A stretch of 64,000 bases of DNA from Hygrocybe punicea (lineage: Eukaryota > Basidiomycota > Agaricomycetes > Agaricales > Hygrophoraceae), in the NCBI GenBank assembly GCA_963556145.1, contig OY744461.1, forward strand, positions 8,008,891-8,072,890, given 5' to 3'. The stretch's first letter is position 1. The number at the start of each line of letters is the position of its first letter. Under the pieces are notes generated by a model. It worked only from the letters and a program-made list of their open reading frames with translations. It had not been told where the DNA came from and made no database searches. Positions 33,143-46,500 of the stretch are shown piece after piece. Position numbers and translations under genes: made by a program.

Positions 33143-34063
33143 ACGTACCCAGAGATATAGATGTCTCTACAGCGGTTGCGGTTGCTGCTGCTGCTGTTGC
33201 AGTTGCTGTCGTTTGGGGCCATTTGGCCATTGTCGGGGTGGTGGCATTGGTGGTGTTGCCACTGCCGTTGCTGCTGCTGCTGCTGCTGCCCTCAATTCAC
33301 TCCGACTCGCGTTGGAACGTGAGGGAGGTTGTTGGGTGGAGTTGACCGCGGGCGCCTTCTTTATGCGGTCAAGGTGGGCCACAGGGGGCTGTTCTATGTA
33401 ATAAAATGTCAGTAAAATATAGTATGAAGCCGTTACTTACTGTGGTTGTTGAGTAACGTTAGTGTTGAGTCGAAATTAGGGTGTCGCACGAGTATGTTTA
33501 AGGTCACATGACCTAAGTTCACGCGACTGCATAGAAAAAAATGTGAAAAATTCAGTATCTAAATGAGTATCTATGTAGGTAACTATACATTACAGTTCGC
33601 GGTTTGAACCGCATGTCAGTGTTGGAACCACAAACGGAACCAGCGGTTCGGTTCAGCCAAAGGGCTGAACCAGAACTGAACTTCCGGTTTGGTTCGCGGT
33701 TCAAACCAGGTTCAGATCGGTTCTGAACCAAACTTCGGCATCACTACAAAGAAGAGGAGCACCAATGCGCCAACCCCACAGAGCTCAGTTACATGGTGAC
33801 GTAGGGCACCATACTCATCTACTCGCCTGGTTTGGTTGTGCTTTGCATTATTGGCCAGTGCCACCAAAGCTTGAGTGAACATGACGGGGTCATCTTCTTG
33901 GCTGGAAGAGAATACAGAGGTGAGACTCACAAGGACATGGCAACCAGGTGCAATTTCATCAAATGGGATGCTGGTCTGGAAAAGGTCTGACCAGAGCAGC
34001 ATCCAGGCACTCTCACCCTGAAAGGCTGTCTGACTTGATAGCAGCATCATCACACAGTCCCGG

Positions 34064-34210
34064 TGTAGTGGTGGTGCCTGGGCTGTCATGTGACCCAGGT
34101 CCCACGGTTGGATCCCTTATGTAGCACTGACCTGTCTTAGTCGATCCCATCTTATCCCATCCTGACCCCGATTCCATCATGATTCCTTGAGCACCCTCAG
34201 ACCCACTCCA
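34064..34210 (+). mobile_element. Solo LTR D-prime, diverged relative of element D's LTR
   Basis: 147 bp, the same length as the LTR of D, from TGTAGTGG to CCACTCCA. It is flanked by CCGG (34060-34063) and CTGG (34211-34214). Removing it joins LLP and RDCVMMLL of the Crypton-like frame. The flank mismatch is a CpG-type transition. Confidence 0.72.
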
Positions 34211-34382
34211 CTGGGTAGCAATGAATAGGCAGGACTCTCTTGGCAACACACCGCGTGGCACCCCGACCAGGACCCCGACAAAGGCAACCTGAGCGGCGGC
34301 TCCACACCTCCCATATACAATAAAACGAGCACTACGATAGTTTAGTCCCTATCTGATAGACCTTTAAAACACGTCATAAGCT

Positions 34383-36308
34383 ATGACTTCGAGAAACCGG
34401 ACTCCGGGAGGTAATCTAGACAAAAATGCGACCAGACTAACTAGGGATGAGCTGGCTGATGCCACAGGTGTCCTTACTGACGTGTTCAACGTGAAAGACG
34501 CCAGGGCGGCCCTGATACGAGACACGTACATCACACAAGGGGAGAAGGTCACCGCGCAGAGACTAGCGTATGTCTTGCTACAGGCAGCAGCGGGTATAGC
34601 CAAACTGCCGAGGCCCACAGTCAACACCCTCAGGGCCTTAGCGTTCATCCTAGAAGAGATAGACTTGGACACGACGGCCAGCGAGACGGTGGTGAGAATG
34701 GGCAAGAAAATAGATGAGCTCATATACCCCAAGCTGACCACGGCAGCCGAAACGATTGAGGCAGCAACACAGGCTAGTGGAAAGCAGGAGGAGGCACTGC
34801 GGGGGGCGACAACCCTAATGACGAACGCACTGGACGACCTCCGCGCTAATCTGAACGAACTCACAACTCGCACTAAGAGTGTGCTCGAGGCGGCAGAAGC
34901 GACATCCAACCGGGAACGACCCAGTGACAACAGTACACCCACCTTTGCGTCAGTTGCAAGAGCCGCCACACAAATCCCACCGGAGCACGCAGCGCCGATA
35001 GCGAAGGGGAACGCGTTGGATAGACAGATCGTGGTACGGAAACTCCCTGACGCACAAGATGATGCGCTGGCGAGCCTCTCTGAGAAAGAGCTGGTGGAGA
35101 AGGCAACCCTGGCCCTCGACCTGATGGGCGTGAGGGCGGCAGACAAACCCAACGGCATGGCTTTCGCAGGAGCGCACAGAACTCAATACGGAACGATAAT
35201 ATACACGCTCAACTCCACGCAGGCGGCGAACTATCTACGATCCAAGGACGTAATGCATGCATTTATGGCGCAATTCGGAGGCACGTTGACAGGGAGCTCG
35301 AGAACGTACCAAGTAATAGCCGAGCACGTCCCCACCTCCTTCGACCCCAATGACCAAGCGGCAATTGAACGGGTGGAGCAGGCCAGCTCCCTCTCCAGAA
35401 TGTCGATATATGAGGCACGCTGGATCAAGCCGACCCACCTTCGTCGAGAGGGACAGCGCTTTGCACTTTTGACAATGGGCTTCAGCACGAGAGAGGCTGC
35501 GAACCATGCACTGGAATATGGCATTTTCATAGAGGGCAAGCAATGCAGGGCGAAGAAAGCGCTGATGGATCCATGCAGATGCATGAAGTGCCAGAAATTC
35601 GGCCACATCACGAAGGAGTGCAAATCCATCCACGACGTATGCGCCCACTATGCGGGGCTCCACCGCGCAGCAGACCAACTTTGCAGCACCGGGGGGTTGA
35701 AATGTGCCAACTGTCAAGAATGTGGGCACGGCGCTGCGGATCGACAATGCCTGGTTTTCAGGGAGCGTCTCCAACGGGCATGTGATCGAGACCCGGACAC
35801 TAAGTACAGACTTTTCCCCACAAATGACCCCAGCACGTGGGGCAGAATAGATATGGACCCCACGCGGAACACTTTCAACACGGCATGGAGAAATGACGCG
35901 CCCATGAACAATGCACCACACATGGACGAACGGCACGAGCAAAGCAGAGAAGGACAGGATAATCAGGGACCCAGCAGCAGAGGCTACACAGTAGCCAGAC
36001 AGCAACGAACGGCGCCAGCACCAGCTAATGACCGACGCAACCAAAGGGCCGTGCTACAGTCTGCCCAACAAACGCTACACACCTACTGGACAGACAGACC
36101 GGCACCACCCACCTCCGGAGGATGGTGGGCTGACGAACCGCTGGAAGGCCCCACCCACATCATGACACAGACATCCACCCACCCAGACACGACACCTGCA
36201 GCACCGCAAGCAATCATACCACATCCGTCCCAGCCTCAACGCCATCACCAACACCAACAACAACAACACCCCATTCACTCACCCTCGACGGAGGAGCTTT
36301 ACGCATGA
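34383..36308 (+). CDS. LINE ORF1 protein with CCHC zinc knuckles
   Basis: 641 residues, an RNA-binding protein that would bind LINE RNA. The N-terminal half is alpha-helical. At about residues 397-456 it has zinc knuckles: CMKCQKFGHITKEC, a degenerate middle one (CAHYAGLHRAADQLC, where the second Cys reads Tyr) and CANCQECGHGAADRQC. The C-terminus is Gln/His/Pro-rich. The frame is fully open. Its stop overlaps the ORF2 start (ATGA at 36305-36308), suggesting reinitiation for ORF2. Confidence 0.85.
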   Translation: MTSRNRTPGGNLDKNATRLTRDELADATGVLTDVFNVKDARAALIRDTYITQGEKVTAQRLAYVLLQAAAGIAKLPRPTVNTLRALAFILEEIDLDTTASETVVRMGKKIDELIYPKLTTAAETIEAATQASGKQEEALRGATTLMTNALDDLRANLNELTTRTKSVLEAAEATSNRERPSDNSTPTFASVARAATQIPPEHAAPIAKGNALDRQIVVRKLPDAQDDALASLSEKELVEKATLALDLMGVRAADKPNGMAFAGAHRTQYGTIIYTLNSTQAANYLRSKDVMHAFMAQFGGTLTGSSRTYQVIAEHVPTSFDPNDQAAIERVEQASSLSRMSIYEARWIKPTHLRREGQRFALLTMGFSTREAANHALEYGIFIEGKQCRAKKALMDPCRCMKCQKFGHITKECKSIHDVCAHYAGLHRAADQLCSTGGLKCANCQECGHGAADRQCLVFRERLQRACDRDPDTKYRLFPTNDPSTWGRIDMDPTRNTFNTAWRNDAPMNNAPHMDERHEQSREGQDNQGPSSRGYTVARQQRTAPAPANDRRNQRAVLQSAQQTLHTYWTDRPAPPTSGGWWADEPLEGPTHIMTQTSTHPDTTPAAPQAIIPHPSQPQRHHQHQQQQHPIHSPSTEELYA

Positions 36309-39300
36309 CCTCCACCTCCATTCCCAACTCACCGAAACCACTGACCTTATGGCAACAGAACGTTAACAAATCGCTCATAGCCCAGCATGACATGCTAGAT
36401 TCAATCAAAACTAACTACGATTTCATCCTTATACAGGAACCCTACTTCGATTTCAAGGGGCTTTCGAGAGCCAACGCTTACTACATAGTGATATATCCCC
36501 CGCGACACCATGACATGCATGCAACCCGCCACACTTGATCAATAATATTAGTCAACAGATGGCTACGATCTGACTCGTGGTCCCCGATACTGATCGACTC
36601 ACCGGATATCACGGCGGCGGAGATAAAAGGTGACTTTGGCATCATCAGAATTGTCAACATGTACAACGATTGCAACAACAACAACAACATATCAACACTG
36701 CGACGATACCTCGGCAGCGCAACAGCCCGAGCCCCAGCCCAGACCCCAGTTCACTACATCCTGGCAGGGGACTTCAACCGTCACCACCCGCTCTGGGATG
36801 AAGAACGTAACAATCATCTCTTCACCAATGCCAATCTTGACGCAGCGGGACCTCTGTTAGACCTCCTGGCCCGGTACGACATGAGAATGGCGTTACCGGA
36901 AGGCACACCAACCTTGCAATCCATGTCGACAGGCAACATGACTCGAGTCGACAACGTATTCTGCTCCAGCACCATAATTGACCACGTAGCACTATGCGAC
37001 ACAAGGCCAGGTGACAGACCCACCAAAACTGACCACTTCCTGATAGTCACAGCACTCGACCTGACCGCCCTGACCAGGTCGCAAATACAACGCCCAAACT
37101 TCCGCGCGGCGGACTGGAAAGAGTTCAGAGATTTGCTCAAGGTCAACCTAGATGCCCTCCCGGCTCCAGCGGAACTCACATTGAGCGACTCTTTCCACCG
37201 GGCGCTAGGAGAGCTGGAAGGAGCAGTCTGGAACACGGTGACGAAATGCATCCCTACAACCAAACTAACACCCTACAGCAAACGATGGTGGAATCAGGAC
37301 CTGAGGGCAGAACAGAAGAAAGTCCACAACCTTGGCAACAAATCATACCGGCACAGACACATGGAGGGGCACCCTGTTCACGAGACGTACAGAAAAGCCA
37401 AACACGGATACGCAACACACATACAGGCGGCTAAGGCAGCACATTGGGTGGAATGGTTGGAGGGCATTGACACATCGAGTCAATGGACAGTGAGCCGACT
37501 GGTAACAGGTCCCGCATCGGACGGAGGGAGGGCGAGGGTGCCCACACTCCATGTCACGGACGCCACAACGAACGCGAGACGCGAGCTGACAACCAACGCT
37601 GACAAGAGCAAAGCCTTTTACAAGTGCTTCTTCCCCAGCAAACCTGCCACCTCATCAGTCCCCGAAGATCATGTATACCCACCGCCAGCATGGGAATTCC
37701 AACCCATCACCGATGCACAAATTCACAGAGCCATACAACGCATGCAGCCGTATAAGGGCACCAAGCGCAATACCCCACCGAACGCAATATTCAAGAATGC
37801 CGGAGACATGCTGGTCCCCTTCCTCGGCCCCATATTCAGAGCAACCTTCACGTTAGGGACGTACCCAGGGCATTGGGCTGTCACGGAGACGATCGTACTG
37901 AAAAAGCCGGGCAAGCCGGACTACACGATTCCTGGGGCATGGCGGCCAATAGTACTGTCGGATGGATATGCGAGGCTGATGAACTCATGCGTCAACAAAG
38001 ACATCACGGTCACGAGCGAGAGGACCAGGATTTTACCCAACAACCATTTCGGAGGGAGAGCCGGCCGCAGCACGACCAACGCTATCCTATTCATGAGCAA
38101 GATAATCAAAGATGAATGGCGCAAAGGTAATGTAGTATCGCTCCTCTCACTAGATGTTAAGGGGGCCTTCCCCAGCACCGCCATCGATCGTATGGTACAT
38201 AATATGCGTAAACGCGGCATGCCAGTAGAGATCACTGAGTGGCTGGAGAGAGCGCTCACTGCACGTCGTACCACGCTGACCTTTGACGAATTCACTTCAG
38301 ACCCCTTTGATGTAGACAATGGACTCGACCAGGGAAGCCCACTCTCGCCGACATGCTACCTGTTCTACAACTCAGACCAACTCGACATCCCCGTCCCACG
38401 CAGCGGGGAATACGGCATACTATATCTCGACGACTCGAACATACTCGCGGTGGGCCGGAGCTTTGAAGAAACACATGTGAAGCTTGAGTCTATAATGGCG
38501 AGGCCGGGTGGCATTCTGGAGTGGGCGAAGGAGCACAACTGCGAATTCGGCGTCGACAAATTCCAACTGATCGACCTGACACGGCGATGGAGGGTGGACG
38601 CAGACAACCCAAGAAAAAGAACCACGTTGACGGGACCGCCGCTTAACGTTGCCGGAAGTCTTATACACCCCAAGGCATCAATCAAGTTCCTGGGTGTGCA
38701 CATCGACCGCGAGCTCCGATGGAAGGAACAGGGAGCGGCGGCATTAAAGAAGGGCCAGGACTGGCTATTGGAGTTCCGGAGACTATCCAAAACATCAGGG
38801 GGAATACCAGCGAAGATCATGAGACGACTCTACCTGTCCATTGCAGTTCCGAGAATGCTGTACGCTGCAGAGGTCTTCATGGGCTCGACGAAGAAGAGAG
38901 AAGGAACAGGGGATAGGCGACGTGGAGGGGGTACGGCGATGACACGGAAACTGGCGGGCATACAACGCAAGGCGGCAGTGATGATCACCGGCGCATTGTC
39001 GACCACGGCCACTGACATCCTAGATGCCCACGCAGACCTTTTACCATTTCATTTTCTAGTAGATAGGATTCGACACCGGGCGGCTCTACGCCTTGCCACG
39101 CTCCCACCAACGCACCCACTCAGTAAAGCCGTCAAGAACGCACGGGTACGCCGGGTAAAGAGACACCCCACCCCCATACACGACCTAATATGGGACTACA
39201 ACATAAAAACAGAGCAGATGGAGAAGATCACCACATGTAGATACAACACGAAATGGGATCCCGAGATAAAAACACAGATACAGCCGTCGAAAGAAAAGGC

Positions 39301-39576
39301 CAAGGAAGCACACGAACAAGACAACAACGATATAAAGATATACATCGACGGATCAGGGTTGGATGGGATGATAGGTGCGGCGGCAGTACTGATGAGAGCA
39401 GGATGGAGGAGAAAGAGAGTTAGAAGGTACAGACTAGGGAAACAGGAGCATCACACGGTACATGAAGGGGAAGGGATAGGCATGGTATTGGGACTAGAGA
39501 TGCTGAGAGGAGAAAGGAGGGTTCGAGACGTCTCGATGTTTGTGGACGGACAAGCAGCGATTCAGGCGGCCAAATC

Positions 39577-41941
39577 AGTAGACCCAGTCGTTTTGGTTAA
39601 CCCAATCGCAGATATAGTTGCAAAAGGTAGGTACACATAGCGCAGTTGCTTGCTGGGGGGGTAGGTTAACCCAAAAGACAGCACTTGCTGGGGAAATGTG
39701 GTGTGGTAGGTTGACCCAGGTACAGCTCTTGCTGGTCAAGGCTGGCTGGTTGGGTCAACCTGGTGTCAGCTCTGCCATGGAGTCGGTTAACCCAGGGCAG
39801 CTATTCCAGGATGGTTGGGTTGACCCAGGCCCAGCTGTTCAAGCCATGTGGGTTGACCTGGCTGCAGTTATTGTTGCAGCACTGGGTTGACCCCAGTCCA
39901 GCTCTTGCTGCAGGCTGGGGTTGACCTAGATGCAGCTGTTGCTGCAGAACTGGGTTGACTAGGGCCCAGCACTTGCTGGAGGGTGGGGTGACTGGGGTCC
40001 AGCGATTGCTGCAGCACTGGGTTGACCTGGCCCCAGCTCTTGCTGCAGCACCAGGTCAACCAAGGGCCAGTTATTGCTGCAGCATGGGGTTGACCTGGCC
40101 CCAGCTCTTGCTGCAGCACCGGGTCAACCAAGGGCCAGTTATTGCTGCAGCATGGGGTTGACCTGGTCCCAGCTCTTGCTGCAGCACAGGGTCAACCTGG
40201 GCCCAGCTATTGCTGCAGCATTGGGTTGACCTGGGCCCAGCTATTGTTGCAGCACTGGGTTGACCCGGGTCCAGCACCTGCTGCAGGGCTTGGGTTGACC
40301 AGGATCAGCTATTGCTGCAGCACCAGGTCGACCTGGGCCCAGGTATTGCTGCAGCATTGGGCTGACCCGGGTCCAGCACCTGCAGGGCTTGGGTTGACCA
40401 GGATCCAGCTGTTGCTGCACCACCAGGTCGACCTGGGCCCAGCTATTGCTGCTGCATTGGGTTGACCTGGGCCAGATATTGCTGCAGCATTGGGTCGACC
40501 TGGTCCCAGCTCTTGCTGCAGCATTGGGTTGACCTGGCCCCAGCTCTGGCTGCAGAACCGGGTCAACCCAGGGCCAGCTATTGCTGCAGCATTGGGTTGA
40601 CCTGGTCCCAGCTCTTTCCGCAGCACTGGGTCGACCTGGGCCCAGCTCTTGCTGCAGCATTGGGTCAACCCAGGTCCAGCTCTTGTTGCAGCATTGGGTC
40701 AACCCAGGTCCAGCACCTGCTGCAGGGCTTGGGTTGACCAGGATCCAGCTATTGCTGCAGCACTTGGTTGACCCTGGCCCAGCACTTGCTGCAGGGTAGG
40801 TTGACCAGGGTCCAGCTATTGCTGCAGCACTGGGTTGACCCAGGTCCAGCACCTGCTGCAGGGCTTGGGTTGACCGGGAGCCAGCGATTGCTGCAGCACT
40901 GGGTTGACCTGGCCCCAGCTCTTGCTGCAGCACCGGGTCAACCCAGGGCCAGTTATTGCTGCAGCATTAGGTGGACCCAGGTCCAGCACCTGCTGCAGGG
41001 CTTGGGTTGACCAGGATCCAGCTATTGCTGCAGCACCAGGTCGACCTGGGCCCAGCTATTGCTGCAACATTGGGTCGACCTGGGCCAGCTATTGCTGCAG
41101 GATTGGGTTGACCTGGCCCCAGCTCTTGCTGCAGCCCCAGGTCAACCTGGGCCCAGCTATTGCCACAGCATTGGGTTGACCTCAGCCTAGCTATTGCTGC
41201 AGCACTGGGTTGACCCAGGTCCAGCACTTTCTGCAGGATAGGTTGCCAGGGGCACAGCTCGTTCTGCACCATTGGGTTGATCCTGGACCCACTGATGGGG
41301 CAGGCTTGGGTTCACCAGGGTCTGGCTATTGCTCCAGCACTGCGTTGCCATGCCCAGCTTTTGCTGCAGAAATGGGTTGACCCTGGCCCAGCTCTCCCTG
41401 CAGCATTGGGTTGACCAGCGTCCAGCTCTTGCTGCAATGTGGGCTCATGTCGGTCGACAGGCTTGCATCACATCCCACTTTGCCTGCATGTATTTCATGT
41501 TCCAAACATTGCCAGAGCCCACACCAGCTCAAGCCAATATTTATTCAGAAACTGCCATATAAAGTAATCAAAATTTTTCAACCTGTACATGACATAAATG
41601 TACCACGTAATATAATTTGAATGCACTTATTAAAAACACAGGGAATAGCAAAATTAAAATTTTATTATTTTGACAATGCACAATCTCTTACTTTTACTAT
41701 CAGTCAGCCATTACAGGAGCTACTTATCCCCAATGACAATCTATGACAAAATCAGAACTTACCCCACTTGGAATATTGTGCTTTTCTATTCAATATTGCT
41801 CAATTCTCCATTGGAATCAATATATATAACCTCACTATTACTTAAAATAGACACATAAATTTAATGATTATTTTATCCAAATACCTAATTAAATAGTGAA
41901 GGGCAGAAGGCAGGTGAGAGGAAGATAGGTGGGTGTGGAGT
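39577..41941 (+). repeat. Left foldback arm with tandem 33-36-bp repeats
   Basis: The terminal part begins AGTAGACCCAGTCGTTTTGG. From about 39640 to 41440 it consists of several dozen short repeats containing GGGTTGACC and CAGCTATTGCTGCAGCA variants. AT-rich unique sequence follows to 41885. Long open frames here are repeat translations, not genes. Confidence 0.85.
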
Positions 41942-43577
41942 GGGAAGACGGTGGGAGTGGGAGTGGGAAGAAAGTGGGAGTGGGAGTGGAGAAAGGTGGG
42001 AATGGGAGAAGGGGATGGGTGTGGGAGAAGGGGGTGGGAGTGGGAGAAGAGGGAAGGTGGAGGCAGGAGGGAAGGGCAGCAGGGAGAGGGAGAGGGAGAT
42101 GGAGATGGAGGAGGACTGGGATAGGGAGAGGGAGAGGGAGCAGGGGTGGGATGTACATACCTCTCGCGTTTCCGTCGTCCTCGTCGTCTTCGTCTGCATC
42201 TCTGCCGTCCTCGTCCCGTCGTCCTCATCCCGTCGTCCTCGTCCCGTCGTCCTCGTCTGCGTCTCCGCCGTCCTCGTCCCCGTCGTCCCCGTCGCTGTCG
42301 TACCTGTTCCCGTCGTTCCCGTCCTCGTCGTCATCGTCCTCGTTGTCGTCGTCATCCGCGTCTCCGTCCCCGTCGTCGTCCTCGTCGTCACCTGGATGGT
42401 TGTCGTCGTCCCCCGGATGGTCGTCGTCGTCTCCGTCATCCTGTCGTCCCGTCGCTATCCTTCTCCGCCCCGACGTCCCCTCGCCAGCCGTCTGTGACCT
42501 CGTCGACTGTCCTCGTCGTTGCCGTCGTGGTTGTCTCGGCCGTCCGTCCTGGTCGTTGGCGCATCCTCGTACCCGGCCTCGCGGCATCCTCACGGTGGCC
42601 GTTTTCGTCAGCTTCCGTTCTGTTTGCTGGCGCGTTGTGTTCTGCTGTTGGGTGTTCGGAATCGCCTGTTTGGCGTGGGGTACCTGCAAAAGGTCAACAA
42701 TTAGCAAAGAATACCAAAAAGTTAAAATCAGAAATTACCTCGGGTGCTCCTCTGCACCCGTCTCCTGTCGTTGACGCGTTCTTGTTGAAAACGAGTCGAT
42801 GTTTGAACTCGCGTGGGAAAGCCAACCGGCAGTTGCCGATTTCCCAAACGGGTTCGAGTTGCCAAACATGGAAGTGTCGCTGAAGCTTTTGAATCTTCTA
42901 GCATGCACAACAATGCATGCATACCCGAAGTGAGATCCTCAAAAGGTGTAAATATGGTATATCTACCCTCACACCAAAATTTGTATTTTATTCGGCCCTG
43001 CATCAAGAGCTATTCACAATTTATTCCATTCCTCTGCCAGAATTGGACCCTTAATGATCTAACTTTGTCTTAAAAATCTGAAATTAATCTAAGGAGTACT
43101 TGAATGAGTACTCATTGTGGTACACATAAGTGCCTGATTGTTGGTGGACCAGGACCGTTGTTTCAGCCAAGCAAATGCACAGAATTGTGCATTGTGGCTG
43201 ACCCATCAACCAAGTCCGAACTTCAAGCTTCAAGTTCAGCTTTACTTTGAACCTTTCATTTCTTGGCTACAACAGATTCTGGGACCACCAAGTGCCAGGC
43301 ACTGATCATCAATACAATAGATACTTTACATAGTAGTTTCACAATTATTCTCATATTTTTCAGAGCAATATTGGTAAAGTAGCATTTGAAGGGTCCGAAA
43401 TTGGCAGGGAGGTATCAATGAATCATGGATATCTCTCTATGTATGCCATAATAAAATACAAAATTTGGGGAGGATGTAGTTAGAGGCTAATTCTATCCCT
43501 ACATGGTCTTAAATGTGCTACACAGTTGTTGTGCTCCATGCAATTACACTGAGAAAAGTAAGATCTTGGTTACATAT
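41942..43577. repeat. Diverged inner arm and core of the foldback element
   Basis: 41942-42140 is GGGAGTGG-type repeat and 42160-42540 is TCGTC/CGTCC-type repeat. 42770-42866 is inverted-homologous to 43578-43690. The core, 42867-43577, is AT-rich with no gene recognised. Confidence 0.6.
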
Positions 43578-46500
43578 AAGGCAACTCGCGCCCGTTTGGG
43601 CAATCGGCAACCTCCGGCGTGGGTTCGCGTACTCCACGATGCGTCCACGAGAACAGCAACAGCAGCAAAATCAAGTAGAAGGTATGTATATTTCTCAAAA
43701 TTTATTACTATTACTATGCTAGCTAATATTATTGTTTTTATGAAGGACTTTCTCACTGCCGCGCCTGGAATTGACCGCAACACGCATGCCCGTGCCATGT
43801 CACCTCAACGCCCAACTGAAGGGCCGAAACGGCAGATGGCAGGCAACGACGAGGACAGAGGCGACGAGGGCACAGACGGCCAGCCGGGGAAGACGACGGG
43901 GACGGAGACGGCCAGCGAAGAGATGACAGGACGACGGAGTCGACGACCATCCAGGGATCGACGAGGACGACGACGGGGACGGAGACGGGGACGACGACAA
44001 CGAGGACGACGTTGGGAATGGGGACAACGGGGACGGGAACGACGGGGACGGCCAGCTAGGGGACGACAGGACGACGCAGGCGACGACGACCATCCATCGG
44101 ACGACGAGGACTACGGCAGATGACGACGACAACGACGACGATGACGACGACGAGAGGAATGACGGGAACAGGAACGACAGGGACCGGAACGGCGTGGACG
44201 GGGACGGGGACGGGGACGGGAACGAGGGGGACGAGGATGGCGGAGACGTAGACGAAGACGACGAGGACAACGGGAACGTATGTACAGTCCACTCTCCTCC
44301 CTCTCTCCCTGTCCCTCTCCGTCTCCGTCTCCGTCTCCGTCTCCGTCTCTGTCTCCCTCCCTTCCCTGCTGCCTTCCCACCTTCCCTCTTCTCCCACTCC
44401 CACTCCACTCCCACTCCCTTCTCCCACTCCCACCTTCCTCCCACTCCACACCCACCTATCTTCCTCTCACCTGCCTTCTGCCCTTCACTATTTAATTAGG
44501 TATTTGGATAAAATAATCATTAAATTTATGTGTCTATTTTAAGTAATAGTGAGGTTATATATATTGATTCCAATGGAGAATTGAGCAATATTGAATAGAA
44601 AAGCACAATATTCCAAGTGGGGTAAGTTCTGATTTTGTCATAGATTGTCATTGGGGATAAGTAGCTCCTGTAATGGCTGACTGATAGTAAAAGTAAGAGA
44701 TTGTGCATTGTCAAAATAATAAAATTTTAATTTTGCTATTCCCTGTGTTTTTAATAAGTGCATTCAAATTATATTACGTGGTACATTTATGTCATGTACA
44801 GGTTGAAAAATTTTGATTACTTTATATGGCAGTTTCTGAATAAATATTGGCTTGAGCTGGTGTGGGCTCTGGCAATGTTTGGAACATGAAATACATGCAG
44901 GCAAAGTGGGATGTGATGCAAGCCTGTCGACCGACATGAGCCCACATTGCAGCAAGAGCTGGACGCTGGTCAACCCAATGCTGCAGGGAGAGCTGGGCCA
45001 GGGTCAACCCATTTCTGCAGCAAAAGCTGGGCATGGCAACGCAGTGCTGGAGCAATAGCCAGACCCTGGTGAACCCAAGCCTGCCCCATCAGTGGGTCCA
45101 GGATCAACCCAATGGTGCAGAACGAGCTGTGCCCCTGGCAACCTATCCTGCAGAAAGTGCTGGACCTGGGTCAACCCAGTGCTGCAGCAATAGCTAGGCT
45201 GAGGTCAACCCAATGCTGTGGCAATAGCTGGGCCCAGGTTGACCTGGGGCTGCAGCAAGAGCTGGGGCCAGGTCAACCCAATCCTGCAGCAATAGCTGGC
45301 CCAGGTCGACCCAATGTTGCAGCAATAGCTGGGCCCAGGTCGACCTGGTGCTGCAGCAATAGCTGGATCCTGGTCAACCCAAGCCCTGCAGCAGGTGCTG
45401 GACCTGGGTCCACCTAATGCTGCAGCAATAACTGGCCCTGGGTTGACCCGGTGCTGCAGCAAGAGCTGGGGCCAGGTCAACCCAGTGCTGCAGCAATCGC
45501 TGGCTCCCGGTCAACCCAAGCCCTGCAGCAGGTGCTGGACCTGGGTCAACCCAGTGCTGCAGCAATAGCTGGACCCTGGTCAACCTACCCTGCAGCAAGT
45601 GCTGGGCCAGGGTCAACCAAGTGCTGCAGCAATAGCTGGATCCTGGTCAACCCAAGCCCTGCAGCAGGTGCTGGACCTGGGTTGACCCAATGCTGCAACA
45701 AGAGCTGGACCTGGGTTGACCCAATGCTGCAGCAAGAGCTGGGCCCAGGTCGACCCAGTGCTGCGGAAAGAGCTGGGACCAGGTCAACCCAATGCTGCAG
45801 CAATAGCTGGCCCTGGGTTGACCCGGTTCTGCAGCCAGAGCTGGGGCCAGGTCAACCCAATGCTGCAGCAAGAGCTGGGACCAGGTCGACCCAATGCTGC
45901 AGCAATATCTGGCCCAGGTCAACCCAATGCAGCAGCAATAGCTGGGCCCAGGTCGACCTGGTGGTGCAGCAACAGCTGGATCCTGGTCAACCCAAGCCCT
46001 GCAGGTGCTGGACCCGGGTCAGCCCAATGCTGCAGCAATACCTGGGCCCAGGTCGACCTGGTGCTGCAGCAATAGCTGATCCTGGTCAACCCAAGCCCTG
46101 CAGCAGGTGCTGGACCCGGGTCAACCCAGTGCTGCAACAATAGCTGGGCCCAGGTCAACCCAATGCTGCAGCAATAGCTGGGCCCAGGTTGACCCTGTGC
46201 TGCAGCAAGAGCTGGGACCAGGTCAACCCCATGCTGCAGCAATAACTGGCCCTTGGTTGACCCGGTGCTGCAGCAAGAGCTGGGGCCAGGTCAACCCCAT
46301 GCTGCAGCAATAACTGGCCCTTGGTTGACCTGGTGCTGCAGCAAGAGCTGGGGCCAGGTCAACCCAGTGCTGCAGCAATCGCTGGACCCCAGTCACCCCA
46401 CCCTCCAGCAAGTGCTGGGCCCTAGTCAACCCAGTTCTGCAGCAACAGCTGCATCTAGGTCAACCCCAGCCTGCAGCAAGAGCTGGACTGGGGTCAACCC

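Larger units (their letters stand above)
22688..33171 (-). mobile_element. Small non-autonomous LTR retrotransposon C, nested in hAT-1
   Basis: The 184-bp LTRs are 22688-22871 and 24934-25092 plus 33147-33171 (the second is split by element B). They differ at about 4 positions. The flanking duplication is GCGG (22684-22687 and 33172-33175). The primer-binding site lies on the minus strand next to the right LTR, so C reads right to left. The internal region is only about 2.06 kb with no reverse transcriptase or integrase, so it would need another element's enzymes. LTR ends are TGTAGAG and CACCACA in its own sense. Confidence 0.8.
18925..33746. mobile_element. hAT-like non-autonomous element hAT-1 (outer shell of the nest)
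   Basis: The left end is TAGTGTTGCCGAAGTTTGG and the right end is its inverse with one difference (TAGTGATGCCGAAGTTTGG). Both ends are flanked by the 8-bp duplication CAAAGAAG (18917-18924 and 33747-33754). TAGTG ends and 8-bp duplications are hallmarks of hAT transposons. Taking it out joins VLLFF and AHFHVL of the Crypton-like frame exactly. Its own sequence is about 1.5 kb (18925-19080, 21918-22687, 33176-33746). That sequence includes GAACC/GGTTC-rich subterminal DNA, hairpin modules, and CTG/GTTGCGG repeats at 22608-22687 and 33172-33300. No transposase is encoded. The rest is later insertions. Confidence 0.85.

Noticed and set aside
39640..41440. Regularly spaced short repeats resembling a CRISPR array
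   Set aside because: The units abut with variable point changes, there are no unique spacers, the genome is eukaryotic, and the block lies inside an inverted-repeat transposon arm.
42146..42883. Arg/Pro/Ser- or Asp/Gly-rich ORFs around 42.1-42.9 and 43.5-44.4 kb
   Set aside because: They are microsatellite-like CGTCC/GACGACG repeats in the inner foldback arms, open in several frames with no domain.
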